Origin: Crambe crambe
Taxonomy: Eukaryota; Porifera; Demospongiae; Poecilosclerida; Crambeidae
Direction of reading: 5' to 3'
Assembly: GCA_963924555.1 (NCBI GenBank)
Contig: OZ004586.1
Span: forward strand, 2,170,001 to 2,234,000
DNA length: 64,000 nt
Below, piece after piece: positions 1-18,188 of this stretch. Made by a program: the position numbers and the translations under genes. Numbering within the stretch: the stretch's first letter is position 1; each line of letters begins with the position of its first letter. The notes under the pieces are model-generated. The model was not told the DNA's origin and searched no databases. It saw only the letters and a program-made list of their open reading frames with translations.

Positions 1-1082
1 AAAATCCATAGCACTTGACCTTTGCCATGATTGCAGACATGCTGGTACCCAGTAATACTGAAATTAAAAAAAAAAAAAGTGACAGATGACCTATAGCTAT
101 TTTGAGTTCTGGTAGATACCTTTTTTGTGAAAACAGAGCATCACAGTTATTGTAATCAAAGTGTTTGTCTATAAATGATTGCCTATTGGCATCAGTTTTG
201 TTGATATTATTAATGATGATTAGCATCTGTTGACGTCACCAAGTCATGCTTGTGGTCCGTCCATTTGCATTTTGTTTTTTCTTCATGATGACTTTATGAA
301 TACCTTGGTTACCAGAATCACTGCTGTGGGGTTAAAAATCAATTTTAAAGCATCTGTCATCATCAATTATGTGTGGAAACCCTTCAACATGAGATGCAGA
401 AATCAATCAAGTCACCTTTTCAATGTCCCATTGCAATAGAGATGTGTATTAATTCATCCCTGAAATCCATACGTGAGAACACCTCTCTAATCAGGGACAC
501 CTCTTCAATCAGGATGCCTCTCCAATCGGTACATTTTCTTCTGGTAGCCAACATACAGGTCCTCCTGTTAATTCAATACATGCTGATGTGATGTGGACAC
601 TTTGCTAGAACTTTCCTTGCCACATGTATATGCTGCCACAGATTGGTAACCTTAATTTGACCTGTCTGTCTGGTCATTTTCAAGACTTCCCCCCCTTTGA
701 GGTGTCATGCCACAACAGACAAATTCTGGGATTGCACCCATGGATCATTTCCAATCACATGGCTCCTCTAGGGCTTCTATTTCAGTCCTCTCTCCGATAC
801 AGGCATACAGAGCTTCGTTCCCCACAAGGAAGTTGTCCAACTTTTCTATGCTTGATGTTAAACTTCCTTTCCCTCCTCCTCCTCCATTTGTTAATCCAAA
901 CACACAGACAGACAGACACATTTAGCTGTCACATACCCTATCGATACTATTCTTCCCACCTAAAAAAGGCTGATAAAGAGTTTGTGTGCAATCATTGTGC
1001 ATAAGTTCCTTTAATTGGTATCAGTATCTACCTCCCTCCCCATCCATATCCACAATTGAATCAGCTGATGTGGCAGGATTTA

Positions 1083-1166
<84 letters not shown>

Positions 1167-2058
1167 AACTGGTACACACGAGTTGTTTGTGGAGGAACAG
1201 AGCACGGCACCCATAGTAGCATGTGATGCTACCTGATGTCCATGTATACCTGTCAAAAGAAAAAAAGAGCAACTTCTTTTTGAAGCACGTAGTAAGAGAC
1301 AAGATTCCTAGCTGTGGGTTTGCTTCTGGCTTCTTTCTATTTAATTATGTATTGAGTTGGTCCTAGGGAATTCCCTGAGATATACAAGAGATTACTGAGA
1401 GTTTCCTGGAATTCCCTGAGATATACTGAGTTAGATTGCAGTAGAGCAAGCAATCTCATGTTCCTTGACATGATCACAACTGGTCTAAAGGACAACTGTT
1501 CAATTCTGTTGTACTTTTAGTATATCTTGAGCTTCCGTGTTCATGTTTCCTGAGTTTGCCAGTCTTCTTAGTGGGCATTGTGTTGCATCAAAGATACTTT
1601 CCATGTATTTGAGTGTTGTTACTTCCATGTATGTGTGTCCTCATAGCACTCCATGCATGGTCAGTGTTTATTCCACACAGTCACTTGTGTATACACATGT
1701 AATGGTTATGGCGTCTTATCTTCATAATGTTAAGCAATACTGTACTGTATTTACACATGTCTGGTTTATTGAAAACTTTCATAAAGTTAAAATGCTCTAC
1801 TGTACATGTCTGAAAACTTTTTTTCAAAAGGACGTGCAATACTGTCCTGTGTTTTATTATTCTCCAAACTGTGTCACAGTGTTTGACACATACCCAAGAT
1901 ACTCTTTTGGTTTTCTCCCGTCAGCCATTAGCTAAAATCTGGATGGCTGTAGTGGTAACTATAAAAGCATAAAATAATGATCTTTGACTAAGGGAAGTAT
2001 TGTATTTATGACTTTAATTCTACACTTGGCTTTAGAACCTCTCTAATCTCTTTTCCAG
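1..2058. other. Stretch without a recognised gene
   Basis: No exon with a recognisable domain was found. The open frames here are short and low in complexity. It probably holds intron or 5' sequence of the SH3 gene that starts at a splice acceptor at 2056-2058, but no upstream exon could be placed. A long TC microsatellite lies at 1085-1162. Confidence 0.5.
1085..1162 (+). repeat. (TC)n microsatellite
   Basis: About 39 uninterrupted TC units. The apparent serine-leucine open frame across it is an artefact of the repeat. Confidence 0.95.
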
Positions 2059-4641
2059 GTTCCAAACCGGTTCCAAATTCGAAATCGGGGAGTGGCAGTA
2101 ACAGTGGGAGTGGCAGTACGGCAATTGTCAGTTCCAATGGACGGGTGGTGAATCCATTTGCCGACGACACCAAGAAAGTCGGACCCATTAGTGTGCCCCA
2201 TTCTGACTCTGATCTCCGCAACAGTCGAAAAATGGTTGTCCTGCAAGAGTATCGTCCTGTAGACAATAGAGGGTTGGCAGTACGACGAGGGGAATCAGTT
2301 CAGGTCATATCCCAGGATCACAGTTGGTTGTTCGTTCGTAACGAACGAAAAGAAGAAGGGTACGTTCCCTGCAGTCATCTCGTAGCTCCATACTCTACCA
2401 CGAGATCGCGAAAGGCCCTCGGGGGTTCTAATCCGTTGCGTCCAGTTGCTAGTGGTTCCAGCATCGAAATCAAAGACCCTCCTCACCATTCAGTACCTAT
2501 GTATCCAAGTACTTCCGCTGGGAAGGTCAAGCCTTATTCGTATCAAGATGAGACAAGAATGAATGGGGTGCCGCCACCAAGACGAGGGTTTTCTCCTCAT
2601 GAACTTGCTAATAATAATACTAATTCGTTATCCCAGGGGCAAAATGGCGTTAGTGTAGTGACGTCATACGATCAGAAGTATTCCCCATCTACGTCAAGCG
2701 GAGTAGCCAGTTTGACGGGTACGGGATCTCCGGTGGGACACAGTGACGGGAGTAATCACTCGTCTTTTTGTAGCATTGAAGAGGAACGTGTGGGGAAGAG
2801 TAACGGTACCCCCGAGGAAGTGGGCAGGGCACCTGTACATAACAGTGTCCAGGATGACGTAAACGAACCTCAGATGAGGGGGCGAGTGGGTGCTGCGGAC
2901 TCGTCATACATGAAGGCCAACCGACCACTCCCACCTCACCCCCCTCACTCCCACCACCATTACGGGGTGAACACCGAAGGACTACCTCTGCATGAACAAC
3001 AGAACGTGCACAATTTCGTGCCCAATGAAGCCCCACCCTTGCCCCCTCGGACCCCATATTACAACTATATACCACAGATGCAGTCTACGAGTCAGGACGA
3101 ACCACCTTACCATGAGGAGTACCCTCCCATGGTGGATAGTTCAGACCCTTACGCCTCACCTGCTGATGCTATCCCTTGCCAGCAAAATCCACACTTAGGA
3201 CAACCTCGAGGCCGCAGTCTGACCGACGTGAGACTACGTGAGGTGCGGTTGGCTCAAGAGAATGGAGATTATTCTGAAGTATTTCAAGGTCACCAACGTC
3301 CAACCCACCACAGGCCGAATGGGTATCGGTTGACAGATGAGAATTCGAGTCACAGCGAAGGGGGATCAAGTCAATCCCGTTCTTCAAGAAGAAGTGGGTC
3401 TCGTGTTTCCTCTTTACGGACCCAAACAACTGAACCATACTGCGAGAGTCGAGAGAGGGTGTCGTACGAGTCGGACATCACTCCAAATGGGAACTGGGAA
3501 CATGCCCCACCCATTTCTGTCAATACGTTTGCACAGCAAGGAATGACAAAAATCAAGAAATTTCGAAAGAACTTATGGGGCGTGTACGTGGTGATGCAGG
3601 GATTTGAAGCTTATGACGAGAATGAAGTTACTGTTCGGGAAGGGGATCATGTCTCAGTTTGGAACCAAGATGACCCGGAATGGTATTGGATTGTGAAGCA
3701 TGATACGTCAGAAGAAGGTTTTATACCAAGTAGTTATTTGAAGGAGATCAATTCGGATAATATACAACTTCAAGGTATGTATGTGTGTGTGCTCAATTTT
3801 TCGTGCATGAATAATAGTAGAGCAGCTAGTGAACAAATGCATTTCCAAAGGTTATTTTAAACACACACACACAGTTGCAGCAGTTTAGGACTATCAACTC
3901 CACCCATGTTCTTATTATAGGCTAATTCCAATAGTGGACTTTTTATTCTGGTGTCTTTATTTCAATTAATGCACACCAGTCATTAGGAGCTCCTATACTT
4001 TCATAATTATCTGCTTCTTCCACTCCTGAACAGGTTCTGAGACTAACTCCCATCACCACCAGTACCACTCGGACCAGCCAAGGGGTCATGAAAAGGCCCC
4101 TCCCCTTCCCCCTAAACCTCAGTACTCCGTTCAAAACCCACCAAGAGTCCCCAACACAGCGGGTTACGATAACCACGCCCTTGCCCGACACAACAGGGAG
4201 AGGGACGAAGAGGTTCGATCTTCCTCCACTGTCCCTCCACAGCACAGGGGCGTAGCAGGGGGACAGAGGGGACGACTGAGCTCCGACAGTAGCATTCAGC
4301 GTTCCAAGATACATAGAAATGATCGCTCGCTAAGTCCACCCAACACTCCACCTCCTCCATACACCGAATTTGATCAATCCTACCATCATGGCGGGCTCGT
4401 TCCCCCTGGTCCCCCTCGGCATTTCAGTCTCTCACAGCAATCAGACTCTGCACAACCCCAACCGAACTTCACGCGGACTCGTTCCCATGGACAGATGAAG
4501 TACAGGCGAGTCAACATCCCCCGTCCACAAGCCCCACCCAGTGGAGAGACAAACGGACAGAGAGCAGAAGCTATCAGTAATCCAAATGATGTATTCACAC
4601 TTACATCTCCTGCTGATGGATCAGGAGGAACGTTGGTGTGA
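2059..4641 (+). CDS. Two-SH3-domain adaptor protein, 5' partial
   Basis: Two exons are visible, 2059-3774 and 4034-4641, giving 773 residues with the N-terminus missing. The first exon follows a TTTTCCAG acceptor and enters in phase with two bases. No ATG suits a start, so upstream exons exist. The donor at 3775 (GTATGT) and the acceptor ending at 4033 join in phase 1. An SH3 domain lies at about residues 57-111 (ALYDY-like VVLQEYRP, SWLFVRN, GYVPCSHL) and a second at about 507-562 (GFEAYDENEV, EWYWIV, GFIPSSYL). Between and after them are Ser/Pro-rich linkers with PxxP stretches (PPLPPRTPYY, PPLPPKPQY) that could bind other SH3 domains. It is probably a cytoplasmic scaffold. I cannot assign it to a named family. 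It is convergent with the next gene. Confidence 0.85.
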
Positions 4642-5014
4642 AGTTATTCTTGTACGTACTGTGTGTGTGTGTGTTAAATCCATTTGTATTATCCACATGA
4701 TCCTTTTCATCTTGCACTTTTTTCCCTTTTCTTTTTGTTGTTGACTGTTTGTTGGTTAGTAAAAAAAAATTTGTTTTTGGTAACATTATTGCTGACTTCT
4801 ATTATTAATTGATCCCACTTATCATTGGCTTCCAACTTATTTTGCATCATTACATTTTTATATTAATTTCTTCTACAACTTTGATGACCCTTACCAAATA
4901 TAAATACCTATATTATTGACGATCCCTACCCATTAATGTTGACCAGAATCTGATCAGATCAGAGTGATTCATTGTGCAAGAAAGCCAACTTGAGAAGGAA
5001 TTATAATGAAGTAT
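4642..5014. other. 3'-to-3' gap between convergent genes
   Basis: AT-rich spacer of 373 bp between the stop codon of the SH3 gene (+) and the stop codon of the PRELID1-like gene (-). It must hold both 3' UTRs. Nothing else was seen. Confidence 0.6.
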
Positions 5015-7460
5015 CTAGCTGAATTTTGTGAATGTTGGTGGCTGTGTTTTTATCATGTCATTGTGAGTGGCCACGAATACAGGATTATGGAACAGCTTCT
5101 CCAGAATGTACTCGAGTCCTAGTTCAGCCTGAGGAGGACACAGAAACACTAGCTCATTAAGATCACACAACTTGAGATTTTCATACATTCTATAAAAGAG
5201 CATGCAGTCCCAAACTCTAAAATTAATGCTGGTGTAGATCGAGATCATGATTGTCATAGAATGAACCCCTTCAGGTTACATGCATATTAAGCATTAATTG
5301 TATGCATTATGTAAAAGAGGCACTTCTCTGTGACCTCAAATAGTCGCAAACAATAATTTTAAGCCCTGCTATTATAGCTAGTAAGTTAGCAAATGGGGTA
5401 CATAGTACAAAGTACAAAGTACATAGTACAGTACAAAGTACAAGTACATAGTACAAAGTACATAGTACAAAGAAAGGGGAAAAAAAAGAGATCTGATTTC
5501 AAGCACAATTATTATTGGGTGACACAATAGAAGTATTCAATATTCAGAGATTGTATTGATAGACAGCATGACTGTGTCTTTTATGATCAATAATATTTGC
5601 TGCTAAAATTCTAACCCCATGAAGCACCTGCTAACAAAAATGACTTGCACTACTTACTTTTTTGGCATTTTTGCGATATCTCTCCACCCCAAATTTCTCG
5701 ACGGCTCTGGATAGCCCCCTGACCCCACACTTGATCCAAGCACACTTCTTACAACAAGTCCTAAAGAGAAAATGAACACATCCATCATTACAAGTGAGTC
5801 TTTTAAAGCTCTCTCAGATTGGATAGAGGAATCCAAAAGATAATTCACCTGGTTTCCTTCATTTCAATGTTTAATTTAATTTTCAATACACCATGTAAAG
5901 AATATCAGGGTAATTCCGAATGGTTCAAAACTCCTCAAGCTTATGAGCTCAAAGATCTGTCATAGCCTCCAACTTTGAGCTCAGAAGTCTGAACCATTCA
6001 GAATCACTCCACTTTACCTTTACCGTCATAATGGGAAATGCTCATGAGGCGAGGTCTTTGGCTCACCATAACTCATGACTACTAGTGGCCATGGTCTGGA
6101 AATTTGGTGTAGAGATAGTCTAACCATTATAGAACACAGGACAGAAGTTTGGAACTAATTCATCAAAAGCAGAAGTTCAATTTCGATTATAGCTACTGGG
6201 AACTGACCATTCCTTGTTTTCAGGACACACGTAGTAAATGCATTTCTCCTCTACCGACATCAGCTTAGCAAAGTTGATGTTTCTAGTGTAGGTGGTGAAG
6301 GTTTTCTTTGAGACATCAACGACACTCTCCTCCACTATTCCTACTACTGACCCCGCCCCTCCAGTAAACTGTAGTCCATAATTATTTGGAAAGAAAAAGA
6401 ATACTAATTATTAGGCAGTATACTGACTAAGTATACTGAGTCACTGCAAGTGTGTGCAAAGAAAGAGGGAAGCAGGGAAACAAACAAATCACAATGTACT
6501 TTGGTGAAAACATACTTAATAGCTAAGATTTGCACTATCTACGTACTCAGGCACTTATAAAGGCATCAAACAAGTACAATGCATTACTGTCATACCATCT
6601 CCATCCACTTAGGTGCTCTGTTGGTTTTCCTCAACAATCTCTTGCTGACTACTCTCATACCATCTGATTCCCTATCATAAAATGATACCACTCATCACTT
6701 TGCTTAATGACACCACCTACTGGATATTGATCTCTGAGGACCAAAAAAATGTCCATTTTACTTCAATGAAATTTCAGGGTTTCATCTGGGGGGGGGGGGG
6801 GGGGGGGGGGGCGCGCAGGGGAAGCTTCCCCTCCAAACAGCTCAACTTCCCCCCCAAACTGACCCAAATGAAAGAGTTTTAGGACAAAAAATACTTCTAA
6901 GTGGTATATTTTAGGATCCAAGCATTTAAAAAATACTTCTAAGTATTATTTTGCATTTTTGGCTTCATGTTCTGTGCAGGAGGGGGCACTATGGCCACAT
7001 GTTCCATGAGCTTCCCTCCAAGGTGAAATTCCTAGATGAAACACTGTGAATGATTGCCCCTCCCACTTTGTTACCACAATCATAGAATGCTTGCCCCTCC
7101 CACTTGTTACCACATAGAATGCTTGCCCCTCCCACTTGTTACCACATAGAATGCTTGCCCCTCCTACTTACTCCACTTTGTTTATAACCACCCAGTACCT
7201 GCTGATGATATCATCTGAGAGAACATGTTTGGTCTGCGGGTTGGGATATCGTTTCCACAGTGCTTCAGCCACTTGGTCCCAAGCTGACCTGCATAACATA
7301 CGAATAACATTAAATTTAATAGCTAGCTAGCTAGCTTTTACTTGATGATCGTGACATGGCTGTGAAGTCTTCCGTAGTTCTTCAGTTTTTTCTGCCTTGC
7401 CTTCTCCACTGCTTCTGCAGAAGGTACACTGGGTGCTTCAGCTTCAGGATTCCCCGACAT
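5015..7460 (-). CDS. PRELID1: PRELI/MSF1-domain mitochondrial lipid-transfer protein
   Basis: Six exons on the minus strand were reconstructed: 7342-7460, 7199-7288, 6596-6671, 6208-6368, 5658-5760 and 5015-5128. All phases fit and they give 220 residues, against 219 in human PRELID1. Family landmarks read in order: SAWDQVAEALWKRYPNPQ, KHVLSDDII, SKRLLRKTNRAPKW, NINFAKLMSVEEKCIYYV, RGLSRAVEKFGVERY and LGLEYILEKL. Known PRELID1 partners with TRIAP1 to move phosphatidic acid across the mitochondrial intermembrane space for cardiolipin synthesis; the same role is inferred here. The N-terminus is about 26 residues longer than in the human protein and rich in A, E and K. The start at 7460 is the only ATG in frame before the domain. 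It diverges from the ORP gene 160 bp away. Confidence 0.93.
5398..5473. repeat. Short AGTACA-type tandem repeat
   Basis: Imperfect reiteration of AGTACAAAGTACAT units inside the last intron of the PRELID1-like gene. Confidence 0.8.
5894..6018. mobile_element. MITE of the GTAAAG family, copy 1
   Basis: The ends are inverted: GTAAAG..GGTAATTCCGAATGG on the left and CCATTCAGAAT..CTTTAC on the right, with an internal GAGCTC core shared with copies at 25937, 49277, 51711 and 52063. It lies in an intron of the PRELID1-like gene. The copy is diverged and its exact ends are uncertain. Confidence 0.65.
6775..7046. mobile_element. MITE of the CAGGGTTTCA family
   Basis: Starts CAGGGTTTCATCT and ends AGATGAAACACTG, so the termini are inverted. 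The interior matches the element at 55955-56171 (TTAGGACAAAAAATACTTCT, CTCCAAGGTGAAATTCCTAG). A 20-odd-base G run at 6790-6811 lies inside it. It is placed in an intron of the PRELID1-like gene. No clean target duplication could be read on this copy. Confidence 0.8.
7047..7165. repeat. ~31-bp minisatellite
   Basis: Between three and four copies of a unit containing ATGCTTGCCCCTCCCACTTG, directly after the MITE and within the same intron. Confidence 0.85.
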
Positions 7461-7620
7461 TAGATTTACTGTATGAACAAACCATGCGCTGACTAGCTAG
7501 CTCGGCACAACAGGTCAAAGTTCACTTCCGTTTCCGGCCGGACATTCCCACATCGGCCAGCTGCAATTTTTTTTTGTTTTGGTGGTGGTTTTAATTTTTG
7601 TTAGTAGACCCAAGCGAGCA
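7461..7620. promoter_or_regulatory. Bidirectional promoter with ETS-like sites
   Basis: Only 160 bp separate the divergent start codons of the PRELID1-like gene (-) and the ORP gene (+). The GC-rich middle carries CACTTCCGTTTCCGG at 7523-7537, which holds two overlapping CTTCCG/TTTCCGG cores typical of ETS-family sites in animal housekeeping promoters. Promoter function is inferred from the gene layout and motif. Confidence 0.65.
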
Positions 7621-15129
<7,509 letters not shown>

Positions 15130-15474
15130 TTACAGGTTGTGGATATTGTGACGATCTCTCTGACTAACATCACAGCTAGATTCAATCATTAACCATATTC
15201 ATACTTTTTCTCATGATATTAAATACAGCACAAAGCGATTAGAAATTCAAGATTTGAAGCCTTCCCATTTGAGTATAAAGCAAGCTGTCAATTCTAGGAT
15301 GCAGACCAAAGCAAGATGCCTAGTTGCTCTAGAATATTCCCCTACTGAGAGCCATTCCAAACTGAGTGGATGGAGTATCCACAATTAGCTATGGCAAGTA
15401 ATAGTATCACATCAATTTTTTAAGAAAGTACATTTAAAGTGGCAAGAAAAAATAGTATAGTTGGCACATAATGA
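15130..15474. other. Spacer, ORP 3' side
   Basis: AT-rich sequence with no coding signal. It is probably the ORP 3' UTR and downstream flank. Confidence 0.5.
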
Positions 15475-16055
15475 CTAATAAAAGTGCTTCAATAAAAATG
15501 TATGTATGCAATCGTCATTAGCATCACACACATACACTATTCCACTGTTATCCACTGCTACACCACTAGCATGCTTAAACTCTCCAAATGATGTCACAAA
15601 CTGCCCCTTGGAGGTGAATACAGAAACATCGGAATTCGCTGACATACACAATGTCATTTGTGTCAATAGCAATACCAATAGGCCTGTTCAATTTCCCCCT
15701 ACCACGACCACGCTTCCCAAATATCCTCAAAAACTGCCCCAGCTGTGAAGACTTTGATGTGATGCTTACCAAAATCAGGCGTGTACATGTTCCCAATGCT
15801 ATCACAGGCTATTTCATGTACAAAATCGAATGTCCTCCTCCCAAAGGTGCTAGAAAAGCTAAGGTCAGAGTTCAGAACCTGAACATGTTTACTTCCATTA
15901 TCTGTCACATAAACCTTGTTGTTAGTGGGATTGAATGATATATACCTTGGCTCCTTGAACTGCAGTGGTACTTCACCTTGTGTGCCAACTGCAGAGAGAA
16001 ACTGGGCCATTAGCTGTAAACTTCTGTATGCGATGGTTGCCCTGATCCATATTTA
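15475..16055 (-). pseudogene. TRIM-NHL fragment, 3' (NHL) part only
   Basis: On the minus strand this matches the NHL end of the intact TRIM-NHL gene next to it (for example IQKFTANG, GTQGEVPLQF, VYVTDNG, RGRGKLNRPIGIAIDTND). The match is spread over three reading frames, so it carries frameshifts. Homology stops near 16055, and the RING, B-box, coiled-coil and filamin parts are missing. Together with the 5' fragment at 19964-20817 it looks like the other half of one broken copy, with the intact gene between the halves. Confidence 0.85.
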
Positions 16056-16130
16056 ATGTACAGGCGGCATGCGCATGCGCACAATAGCTAGTGCATCATA
16101 AGCAAACAAACACAAAGTAACTAGCTATTG

Positions 16131-18188
16131 CTAATACAATTGTATACAACTGTCTTTAGCATCACATACATACACCATTCCACTGCTATCTACTGCCACA
16201 CCACAAAGATACTTAAACTCTCCAAATGATGTCACAAACCGCCCCTTGGAGGTGAAGACAGACACACACTCATTCCCACAATCATAGACATACACAATGT
16301 CATTCATGTCAATAGCAATACCCACAGGCCTGTCCAGTTCTCCCCTACCACGACCACGCTCCCCAAACACCCTCAAAAATTGCCCCTCAGCTGTGAAGAC
16401 TTGAATGCAATGGTTACTATAATCAGCTAGGTACACATTCCCAATGCTATCACAGGCTATTCCACATATATACTTGAACTTCCTCCTCATAAAGGTCCTG
16501 AAATAGCCAAGGTCAGAGTTCAGAACCAGAATATTACTTTCATTATCTGTCACATACAGCTTTTGGTTGGTTGCATTGAATGTTATATACATTGGTTCAT
16601 TGAACTTTAAAGGTCCTTCACCTTGTGTGTCAACTGCAGAGCTAGAGAGAAACTGGCCATTAGCTGTAAACTTCTGTATGCGATGATTGTACTGATCAAC
16701 CACAAGAATATTACCCTCACTATCCATCGTCAGCCCCCGAGGTGTGTTGAACTGTCCCTGACCAGAGCCATGTGTACCAAATTCAAGAAGCTTTTGACCA
16801 CTGAGACTAAAAATAGAGACACAATGCTTACTGGTTTCGGTAACAACCACCTCCCCTCTCGAGTTGATAGCCACTCCCTGCGGACCCTCCACTCCACGAA
16901 TAGTTTGGATTGGAATGCCAAGCTTCTCAAGTGGCAGTTTTACTACTACAGCAAATGGACTTCCTCTAATGTGTGTGGCTTCAACTTTGATATGTAGCTG
17001 GTGCTTCCCCTTGATGGTGGGTTGGTAGCTGATCTCGTATTGGTTCTGTCCTTTGTGTTCAACAGTGCCTCTCTCGGTGACACCTGTTATCTCAGACACT
17101 AGCTCACACTCCAATGACTTGATCACTCTCGTACATGGTTCACCCTCAAAGTTGATGGCTTGCAAAATAACAGTAGACTTCTCCCCCATCACTGCCACTT
17201 CCAAACCATTGCCTGTGGCCTGGCATTTTGATGGATCAGGTGATCCTGCCATAGATACTCGACCATAGTTCTGACACCTAACTATCATGTCTTGTGATGC
17301 TGAAAACTTCATGTCAGCTTCTTCACTAGGCTTTTGTACTTCTGGTTGGAAAGGTGTGGTCAGTTCCTTCACTTGGTTCATTATGTTTGACTTCATCATC
17401 AGCATTTCTCCCTGACTGTCTGTCGTCAAGCTCTCCCTGACAAAGTCAAGACAGCTGCTCAGCTGTGCCAGGATGGTCTCCATCTGGTCCCTCTGGATGG
17501 CGACATTTTTCAACCTTTTCTGGGTGGTTTCATGCAACTTGCCAATTAGCTCGGTCTTCCTGACGTTGAGGGTTTCCTGGAGCTGTTCAAAAGTATTGCG
17601 TATGTCAGCTTCAATAACCTCCCACTGGTTGGATATCTCCCCACAACGTTTATCCAACACTGCCAGTGCTTCTTTGACAGCCACCAGTTTCCCCTCCATT
17701 GGCTCGAGTGATGGTACAACCTCTCCCTTGTACCTCTTAAATGCCTCATCCAATAGATGGTGATCGTGATCATGATGCTTTCCTCCTTTAATAGCACATT
17801 TAAAACAGATCAGGTCCTCACACGTCTCACAGTAAAGCTCTCGTTCTTTCTCTTTGTGTTCAAAGCAGTTGGCAATGACCTTCTTTGGAGGAATGGGGAG
17901 TGTCTTCACCTCCTGATTGGCATGATTGGTTGCTGTATCTTTAGGTTTTTTGAAGATCTCTAAAAGTTTATTGATTTGAAAAGCTGGCTGGAGGCCTGTC
18001 ACTCCATTGGCGGGAATGGGTGTTGCCTGACGACAGGTTGGGCAAGTTAGTCCTTTGACCATGAGTTTCTCAAGGCAGCCACTGCAGTAGATGTGGAAGC
18101 ACTGGAGTAGTCTAGGGTTTTTATAGGTCTCAAGACAGATGGCACATTTGAGTTGCTCTTCCAACTGCTTGATGGTATTTTCAGCCAT
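16131..18188 (-). CDS. TRIM-NHL protein (RING, B-box, coiled coil, filamin, NHL)
   Basis: A single open frame of 685 residues. The ATG at 18188 (MAENTIKQLEEQL) was chosen because the broken paralogue starts the same way; the frame stays open 27 codons further upstream. The RING finger has C15, C18, C30, H32, C35, C38, C49 and C52. A B-box 2 lies at about 105-145 (CFEHKEKERELYCETCEDL, HHDHDHH). A coiled coil covers about 150-265. A filamin-like domain covers about 300-400 (GSPFAVVVKLP closes it). About six NHL repeats fill 415-685 (GVAINSRGEVVVTE, GIAIDMNDIVYV). Family members are E3 ubiquitin ligases of the TRIM2/3/56/71 type, whose NHL propeller binds protein or RNA; the substrate is unknown. 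It lacks introns, unlike its neighbours. Confidence 0.93.
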   Translation of the reverse strand: MAENTIKQLEEQLKCAICLETYKNPRLLQCFHIYCSGCLEKLMVKGLTCPTCRQATPIPANGVTGLQPAFQINKLLEIFKKPKDTATNHANQEVKTLPIPPKKVIANCFEHKEKERELYCETCEDLICFKCAIKGGKHHDHDHHLLDEAFKRYKGEVVPSLEPMEGKLVAVKEALAVLDKRCGEISNQWEVIEADIRNTFEQLQETLNVRKTELIGKLHETTQKRLKNVAIQRDQMETILAQLSSCLDFVRESLTTDSQGEMLMMKSNIMNQVKELTTPFQPEVQKPSEEADMKFSASQDMIVRCQNYGRVSMAGSPDPSKCQATGNGLEVAVMGEKSTVILQAINFEGEPCTRVIKSLECELVSEITGVTERGTVEHKGQNQYEISYQPTIKGKHQLHIKVEATHIRGSPFAVVVKLPLEKLGIPIQTIRGVEGPQGVAINSRGEVVVTETSKHCVSIFSLSGQKLLEFGTHGSGQGQFNTPRGLTMDSEGNILVVDQYNHRIQKFTANGQFLSSSAVDTQGEGPLKFNEPMYITFNATNQKLYVTDNESNILVLNSDLGYFRTFMRRKFKYICGIACDSIGNVYLADYSNHCIQVFTAEGQFLRVFGERGRGRGELDRPVGIAIDMNDIVYVYDCGNECVSVFTSKGRFVTSFGEFKYLCGVAVDSSGMVYVCDAKDSCIQLY

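Noticed and set aside
624..1004. 126-codon plus-strand open frame
   Set aside because: Composition is unlike protein, it overlaps other frames, and it has no domain or splice logic.
1537..1935. 132-codon plus-strand open frame
   Set aside because: Low-complexity Cys/Tyr/Val-rich translation of AT-rich, TACATG-repetitive sequence with no domain and no link to the SH3 exons.
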